Source: Bemisia tabaci (taxonomy: Eukaryota; Arthropoda; Insecta; Hemiptera; Aleyrodidae). From it: 64,000 bases of DNA. The notes beneath the pieces were generated by a model, which was not told the DNA's origin, did no database searches, and was given only the letters and a program-made list of their open reading frames with translations. Every line of letters begins with the position of its first letter. Position 1 is the stretch's first letter. Shown here in pieces: positions 57,617 to 64,000 of this stretch. The translations under genes and the position numbers were made by a program. The stretch covers positions 51,000,157-51,064,156 of the forward strand of contig NC_092797.1 in assembly GCF_918797505.1 (NCBI RefSeq), read 5' to 3'.

Positions 57617-58557
57617 TCCCCGGTAAAAATTGGCGACAAGAGCTGCGTTTCAAAATACCATAGGAATTCTTATAGCCGGCTAAAGAAGGCTACAGAAAAT
57701 CATATAGCTGGCTGTAGAATGCGGAGAAAATCATACGGCCGGGCTATACGAAGCGATAAAAAATTATGCAGCCGGGCTATAGTTCCTATCGCCGGGCTTT
57801 ACACTTTATCGCCTGGCTGTTGCTTTTTCGCCATCGATTATAAAAGGCTATAAGAAATTGTGTAGAAATTTGTGTGCTTTGGAAATCATTAAGTTTGATA
57901 CGGAACCACCTTAATATTTACAAAACACACATTATATTTTCCTTTAATACATATTTTTTTTTCATCAATTAAAATGAGAATTATCCATACAGGATGTGCA
58001 AACATTTCAAAATCATGAGTTGAATAACGCTGACTCCGCCAGATTAAATATTAGAGCCTAACACAAAGCGGAGCGGCGACGCACTGGCGCCTACAAACCT
58101 AACAGGGATACTTCACGCATTGCGCAACGCGTGAAGTATCCTTGTTAGGTTTGTAGGCGCCAATGCGTGTTCCGCGCTTGCTGCCCGCCTGCCACGGCGC
58201 TTGAAGCAACTATTTCACACCAGAGGTATTGCACAGTATCATACGAAACTGAAGGCGCTCTAATGTATTAGTAATGACAGGCATCCATCAAAAGTACGGA
58301 GCTTTCCTCGCAAAATAAATCAAGATACTACGGCCCAAAAGGAGAGCAATATTCCAAAAACCCACTAAGTCCTAGCATCCGTAATTAGTAACGTTTAGCA
58401 TACACTTTATCGCCTGGCTGTTGCTTAATCGCCATCGGCTATAAAAGGCTATAAGATATTGTGTAGCCGGCTATAGAAGCTATTGGAAATCTTACAGCCG
58501 GCTGTAGGTCTATGGTAATTTGGAACACAGATTCTACAGCCAATTTTTACCAGGGTT
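57617..58557. repeat. Foldback element with gccggctataga-type internal repeats
   Basis: Ends ccggtaaaaattggc (57,619) and gccaatttttaccagg (58,540-58,555) are complementary. The interior has many variants of agccggctatag / ggctataagaa, including a near-duplicate block tacactttatcgcctggctgttgct at 57,800 and 58,396. A palindromic GC-rich module sits at 58,075-58,190. Confidence 0.7.
58075..58190. repeat. GC-rich module in palindromic arrangement
   Basis: tggcgcctacaaacctaaca...cttcacgcattgc is mirrored by gcgtgaagtatccttgttag...gtaggcgccaatgcg, with arms of about 45 bp. Same module as in the loop of 18,335-18,980 and inside 42,894-43,725. Confidence 0.75.
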
Positions 58558-58825
58558 GTCGATTTCAATAATCCGCCTCTAGGAGAATTGCATTTGTGAT
58601 TTCAAGAGTGCAATGAAAAACAATACCATTTTGTCGCGTGATTTGTGTTTTAAAGGCCCTTCAAAGCGTTTATTGGCTAATGCAGTGGATGGTTCTAGAA
58701 TGGAGATAAATCCGTGCTTTTGCGAAACAGGGCTATTGGCATTCCAGGAGCACCGAAGATGCCCCGTGAAGATGCGAAACTGCGCTCTCACGATTTTCAC
58801 TGATGGCGATTCTAAACGCCCATGA

Positions 58826-60220
58826 GCATGAGCACAGCGCGCAGCGTGCGTCCAGACATGATCTCAGTCCCTCAACGTCAGAATCGAGTGAAAAATGATT
58901 TAAATCAATTTTCGAGTGGTTACCTTACGCAAGGTTCACAACTTCCATGACTGAGTCATTTCGAGATTCGTCTTTGTTCTCGGTTTCAATATGAAAATTG
59001 AATCGATTTCTGATTTCTGATTTCTGATTCTGATACTTAGAAGGGTGTAAGTTTATAGGACCAGATTTTACAGGTTAGGCAGAATATTGATTTTCTTGTC
59101 AAATCGGACGACTAAAAATGTTCTGGAAAATTGAAATGATTGGTATCTCATTGAAATCTTTGAAATAAGTTTTAGGTGGAACAATTTAAGTATTTTTTTG
59201 GGCTAATTTGATTTTTTGGACTTACGGCCATTTTAGAGAAAATGAAGGAAACATGAAATACTTTTAAATTAAAAACGGTATAAATTTTGAGTGAGTTTTG
59301 CAATGTTTTACTTTCATTCTTGTTATCCAGGAAGAGCATAGAGGTACAACAGCGTTCAGATATATACAAAAAAAAACTAAAGATAGAAAATGTGTTATTA
59401 GCCTTCAGAATGCCAAAATTTTAAAAAAATAAAAATTGAAAGTTTTGAACTTAAGCCCCTCTATCCAATTCATTAAAAAATCAAGAATTATTTGAATATT
59501 GAATTATTGAAGCTATGAATCATAGGATGATTATGTATGAGTGTCTAGCCAGCCTTTCATCGTGTCGTTAACCTTTAGCGCCAGATTTCAAGGATCATTT
59601 AAAGTTCTTTATGAGAGTGATCTCAATCAGATTCATTGTTGTAGAATTTGGAGTGTACATTTGAAGTGCCAAAAATTTTCATCAGAGGAGGGAACTCTTT
59701 AAGAGGACAGAAGGTCAAGCTCTTAAAACACTGATCGTCCTTGAGCAAAAATTCTGAGACGATTCAATTATCGATTGTCGTTCTCAAGCAGACTAAGTGG
59801 TTGCACATCCAAAGTCGTGATCGGTACCAGTTTAAATTGAAGCTCTCCAAAAAGTCAAGGATGCCCCTTGGAAGTAGTTCAAGCAAAAAGGCTTTTCTTT
59901 GCATTCTTTTTGTGATACATATTGTCTGACCAAAAAAAAAAAAACACGAGTTTTAATCGAGGTCGTTTGGCTCTTCTAGCAGCGGAGACCGAGGGGATGT
60001 TGTGTCAATCGTGTTTCGTCTTCTCGCATGAAGTGGAAATCATATTTACGGCTCTTTCGTGTGCGAAAAAATTGATAAGTAAATAGCAAAGTTCCTTGGA
60101 AACTTTTTGAAAAACTTCTGACAAACTTCGAAAACTTTTGAAAATTTTGAACTTTTGAAAACTTTTTGAAAATATGCATTTTTGGCTAACCATTTCTGTA
60201 TTTTTAATTATATATTATTA
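58826..60220. other. No gene seen; AT-rich
   Basis: Short ORFs only. A small direct repeat (tttctgatttctgatttctgatt) is near 59,008, and aaaactttt-rich direct repeats lie near 60,095-60,170. Nothing recognisable. Confidence 0.45.
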
Positions 60221-60479
60221 AGTTAATGACTTTCTTCCTTTGTTCATTGCAACCACCCAGTTTCACCGATAGGATCGCGTCATTTTCTCTAAGTCTTCTT
60301 TGTCTTTTGCCATCAATTTCAATAATCAGCTCGCTGGCAGTTTAACTTTGGAGCACCCTGTATGGTCTTCATACCGTTGTCGAAGGTGCGATGTCCAAGA
60401 CGGGATTCGTGGATGGTATGGATCGGTGATCGACGATCGATGGGCCTTGTTCATGAAAACGGCGGAAGTTGATCTGTTG

Positions 60480-60740
60480 GAGTAAAAGGCGACATTGCGG
60501 TGTTACGCCGCGGCGGCCGCCACGCGCTACTCAAGTGTGTTACGGCCGATGATCTAATCGACACCGATGGAAGTAACCCTCACCGCACTGGCCCAGCCGC
60601 CCGGCCCGCGCCATCCATATCAACTTTCATCCGCGGTCTTGGACTTGCATTTCCTGCTACGAATCCGTCCGAGTGGAACTCATAGCGCCACTAAAAAATG
60701 TATCGGTAAATCCTCTACGAAGCGCCATCGGCCGCAGTCC
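60480..60740. other. GC-rich stretch, no gene recognised
   Basis: GC-rich sequence (ttacgccgcggcggccgcca). ORFs of 61 and 108 residues overlap in different frames and show no recognisable domain. Confidence 0.35.
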
Positions 60741-60782
60741 CACATCGCCAGATTTCACACAGAGAAAAACCTTTCCATCATA

Positions 60783-61008
60783 CCGGTGCCTAAATCACGT
60801 ATCTCCATTGCGGTGTTTAAAAATATCTGCTCCTATGTAATTTTTTCAAAGAAAAGCACGTCAACTATACAGCTTGAAATTTCCACGGTATAATCTGCTA
60901 GGAGAAGAGAAGAATCAAGGAAGTTTTCAAGAAATTAAGTTGACTAGTTTTCTAAAGAACAAATAAACGGAGATAAATGGTTTCGCACTTAAACCATCAA
61001 TATGGAAC
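60783..61008. repeat. gtgcgaaaccacgtat miniature element, copy 4
   Basis: Contains aaatcacgtatctccattgc, cttgaaatttccacgg, tcaaggaagttttcaagaaa and tggtttcgcacttaaacc. Ends are degraded. Confidence 0.65.
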
Positions 61009-61427
61009 GCGTGTGTTCTTTCACCAATGTTCTTCTTGTGAAAATAAGCGTTGCAGACTTTGGCCTCTAACAATGCGTCTGGTGAAGTAGAAAGCTTCAA
61101 ACTTTTTTCTCTTGGTTTGCTCTTGATATGGCTTGGTTCCTTTCTGTCGGAGTCAGCAGGCGCATTATCGAAATTGATGGACACAGGGTCGGACTGGCTC
61201 GCGTCTGAGGGCGTAGACCCTTGGCTGGTTGAAGGGATGACATGTGATATTTCCTAATAGGGCACCCCCTCCGTGGAGAGGAAGTTCAGAATATTTTGGC
61301 AAAGCAGCACTATAGTTTACGCTATTTTTAGGTCCAAAGTTTATTAATCGTATAGAGTAAGAATTGCAAAATTGAACGTATTGAAGTAACCGACGGACTT
61401 CTGAAATTAAAAAAAAAAAAAACATGA

Positions 61428-62730
61428 AAAATTAAAGCCACTAGACGCATCCAAGCACCTGTATTTCTAAAAGAGCCGAGCCAGTGCTACGGTTTACACA
61501 AGCATAAGACGTGGGTCTCCAAATCCATCCTAAAAAAAAAAATCAGACAAGAAGTTGAAAAAAAAGAAAGAACGAGTATCAACACAGCCGGAAGCAGGAA
61601 AGACGTATTCGGGCCTCTTTTTAAATTTTTTCTCCCGAATCAGAGCGACACCTCATTGGCAGCATACAACAGAGCATTGAGAGCTCACGCTTCGCGTCAT
61701 AGCGCCTTCAATTTTTCAGATGCAGCACGGATGTCCATCAAGTACGAATAGTTGTATCTCTGCGCCGTCGTCAACGCGCATCCTTTCCCTCTCTTTATTT
61801 CCATGTTGTGTTCGTTTCCGTTTGTCTTATTCGTAATGGTGCTTCAAGCACCACGTGAGTAGCACAGCCGAAGGTAGGAGAGATCTGTTTGGGCCTCTTT
61901 TTTAACTTTTCTCCCGAATCTGAGCGACACCTCATTGACAGCATATAACAGAGCATTGAGAGCTCACGCTTCGCGTCATAGCGCCTTCAGTTTTTCAGAT
62001 GCAGCACGGACGTCCATCAAGTACGAATAGTTGTATCTCTGCGCCGTCGTTAACGCTCATCCTTTTCCTCGCCTTATTTCCATATTGTGTTCGTTTCCGT
62101 TTGTCTTATTCGTAATGGTGCTTCAAACTAGTAGCATAGAGCAGAGCCTTGCGAGTTCAGGACTCACGCCATCGCGTCTTACATTTTTCATATGCAATGT
62201 GAACATCCATCTTGCGCGAATAGTTGCATCGCGTTTACACTGTAGATGTCTCTTATTTTTGAATTTCGAGATAAATTAAGGTTAAGTTTGCCTGAGACAT
62301 GCTATGGTATGTCCAGATCAATAGTCCTTTTAAAAAGGAAGAATATGTTTAAAAGTCTCTCAAGAGGTCTATAAAGGGTGCGTATGTCTAAAAATCGAAT
62401 CGACTATCGCTTCTAATGTAACACATAGCGAATGAAAAAGAGGAATGATAACGCCCCTGTATGTCAACAAAAAGGTGAAAATTTCACAGAAAAGTATTTA
62501 TGCTTCGAAAGTAGTTTTTGGACCTCTGGTCACCTCTATCATGCGCAAAAGCACCTCTTTTTACTCCTAACTCTCTCTCTGTTTCCGTTCATTTAGGAAA
62601 GTGTCCTCATATATTCTCGGTCGTAATTTTTTTTTCTCTTCTTATTTTGCTGTATGTCAGAGGGGCGCGTTTCCGGCGCGCCAAGGAGACGAATCTGCCA
62701 ATGGCAGATTGGCCTTATGGCCAGTCCGAG
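61428..62730. repeat. Duplicated block, copy 2, with an internal tandem repeat
   Basis: Same block as 53,110-54,140, but an internal ~260-bp part (from ttctcccgaatcagagcgac through cttattcgtaatggtgcttc) is present twice, at about 61,630-61,850 and 61,910-62,120. Its right end joins a gggctgattattg family copy. Confidence 0.8.
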
Positions 62731-62734
62731 CCTG

Positions 62735-62975
62735 GATGCACAAAGAAGACAACGAGAAAAAGGAGCGATCCTATCTGTGGGAGCGAGTGGTTGCAATAGA
62801 CAGGGGAGATAGGGAACTAACCAATTAAAGGCAACCCACTAGAGACTTCGTAGTTAATCCATCAATTGCTCCCTTAGTCTATAGTAACCACTCATTTCAA
62901 TCAATAGGATCGCTACATTTTCCCTTTGTCATCTTTGTCTGTCGCCCCGTATAAGTGTTTCAATAATCAGCCCGA
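62735..62975. repeat. gggctgattattg foldback family, copy
   Basis: Contains gagcgagtggttgcaataga, aaaggcaacccactagagac and the right end gtttcaataatcagcccgat. It directly follows the duplicated block 61,428-62,730. Confidence 0.72.
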
Positions 62976-63190
62976 TGTCCATTATGCGTCTCCCGACTGT
63001 CCATTTTCTCGATGGCTATGTACATCTATGATGGAATAATTGATTCCTTTCATCAGAGAGGCACGGTTGATTAGAATCTAACGACATCTTCATTTTTTCA
63101 AGGAACGATCGCCCGGACTTGCTTGTTTTGTGTTGTGGATTTGAGATGTGAGGCGCCGGCTCTCACCTTCCGAATCGAGAGTTTGTTTAT

Positions 63191-63314
63191 TGAACGTATT
63201 TCTATCAAACGGAACTACGTGCATTCAGACATGAGCCCTGAGACCCATAAGAATATATGCATAACAAGGCTCACATCACAATGCGCACAGGTCCGTTTGA
63301 TAGAAATACGCCCT
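63191..63314. repeat. TGGACGTATTTCT foldback family, copy 4
   Basis: tgaacgtatttctatcaaac at the left, gtttgatagaaatacgccct at the right; closest to the copy at 48,764-48,887. Confidence 0.75.
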
Positions 63315-63478
63315 ATTGTCGGTCGTCACGTGTTCCCAATCATGGGCAACCAGCTAAATATTGACCCATTGGTGCGAGAACGTGATGGTGCGGTGTGTTT
63401 CACTTTCATCAATTCGGAGACAGTCCCTCGTGTTTTCCATTTCGGAAATTTTATTGACATCTGTGCGCGCTAATTGAA

Positions 63479-63593
63479 TCGGTTTCTGTTAGATGGGTGT
63501 AAGCCCAAAAACTCTTGAGCCCTAGTGTCCTGCGTGATCAACGAAGGCCAGGGCTTATGAGTTTTTGAATTTACGCCCGTCTAACAGAAACGA
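63479..63593. repeat. 115-bp palindromic miniature element, copy 2
   Basis: Same family as 490-605: tcggtttctgttagatgg at the left is mirrored by cgtctaacagaaacga at the right, with arms of about 50 bp and the same central spacer. No clear target duplication was found. Confidence 0.75.
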
Positions 63594-64000
63594 TGTTTAA
63601 TTATACTACTGACTAAAAAAAAAAGTTGGTGTTGTGCGTGGAGAAACCGCCGATTCGAAGCCGGCCAATCCAGTAGACAAAATTGATGTTCGTAGAGCCG
63701 AATTGACTGTAGGGCCTTTTGCACAAATTTTTGTATACTTCTGCTTCAACAAAAACTTATCAATTTTCTCCGACCAAAGTATTTTCTCTTATATTTTACA
63801 TGCTTATAGCCAAGTCACTGAAAGACTCTCTCACCTTTTATCCAGCCCAATGTGTATTAAAAAAAAACCTCACACCTATTTAAGAAATCAAACTAAGTAA
63901 ATATGGGAAGCGAGTCAAATATTTTTTAAACTTCGAAGTTCAGTCAAGCAAGTAATTTTGCGCATATGAAAGAAAAGTTATTCGAATATGATAAAATAGA

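Larger units (their letters stand above)
62976..64000. other. Right end of window; two miniature elements, no gene seen
   Basis: Contains the copies at 63,191-63,314 and 63,479-63,593. ORFs of 116 residues (63,123-63,473) and 88 residues (63,634-63,900) overlap or adjoin these repeats and are unrecognised, so I do not call them genes. Confidence 0.45.

Noticed and set aside
53452..62279. Pair of similar ORFs (84 and 82 residues) beginning MYLCAVVNAHPFPRLIS
   Set aside because: The two DNA blocks are similar over a much longer length including outside the ORFs, and changes are not concentrated at silent positions as far as I can see by eye. Shared descent of a repeat explains the similarity.

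Overview
The window looks like intron-rich, transposon-rich DNA of an arthropod. Coding exons are short and GC-richer than the AT-rich surroundings, they have GT/AG borders, and at least 20 families of small inverted-repeat elements fill the introns. From memory of its repeats and of insect ADAMTS proteins, a hemipteran (possibly a whitefly such as Bemisia) is my best guess. That is inference, not something I could test.

Two genes are supported. (1) A minus-strand ADAMTS-type secreted metalloprotease runs across at least 2,194-41,689 and continues past the left edge of the window. Nine exons were rebuilt by hand: 41,626-41,689, 37,883-38,103, 26,630-26,716, 23,590-23,881, 22,295-22,421, 21,428-21,557, 15,735-15,877, then 5,784-5,836 or 2,194-2,249. 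Reading frames match across every junction. Together they encode most of the propeptide, tandem furin-type sites and the first part of the catalytic domain. The last two exons are alternative versions of the same ~18-residue segment. Both carry the same splice phase, and joining them creates an immediate stop, so they should be mutually exclusive. The start codon/signal peptide exon was not found, and the zinc-binding exon lies outside the window to the left. (2) A plus-strand, two-coding-exon HOP2/PSMC3IP gene (16,948-17,202 and 19,589-19,963), a meiotic recombination factor, sits wholly inside one intron of the metalloprotease gene.

Layout: 1-2,193 intron or downstream sequence of the metalloprotease with foldback repeats and a CU-rich tract beside the last alternative exon; 2,250-15,734 intronic DNA with hAT-like miniature elements and a decayed tandem array (9,878-10,690); 15,735-21,557 metalloprotease exons flanking the nested Hop2 gene; 21,558-41,689 the remaining metalloprotease exons in long introns (one is 11.2 kb); 41,690-64,000 no recognisable exon, only nested transposons, tandem repeats, GC-rich islands and a ~1 kb duplicated block (53.1-54.1 kb and 61.4-62.7 kb).

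The repeats are informative in themselves. One family has CACAGTG-type termini and 5-bp GC-rich target duplications, which is the signature of Transib (the V(D)J recombinase lineage). Several families have 8-bp duplications typical of hAT, and one resembles Tc1/mariner with TA targets. No intact transposase or reverse transcriptase was seen. No tRNA, rRNA or CRISPR array was seen.
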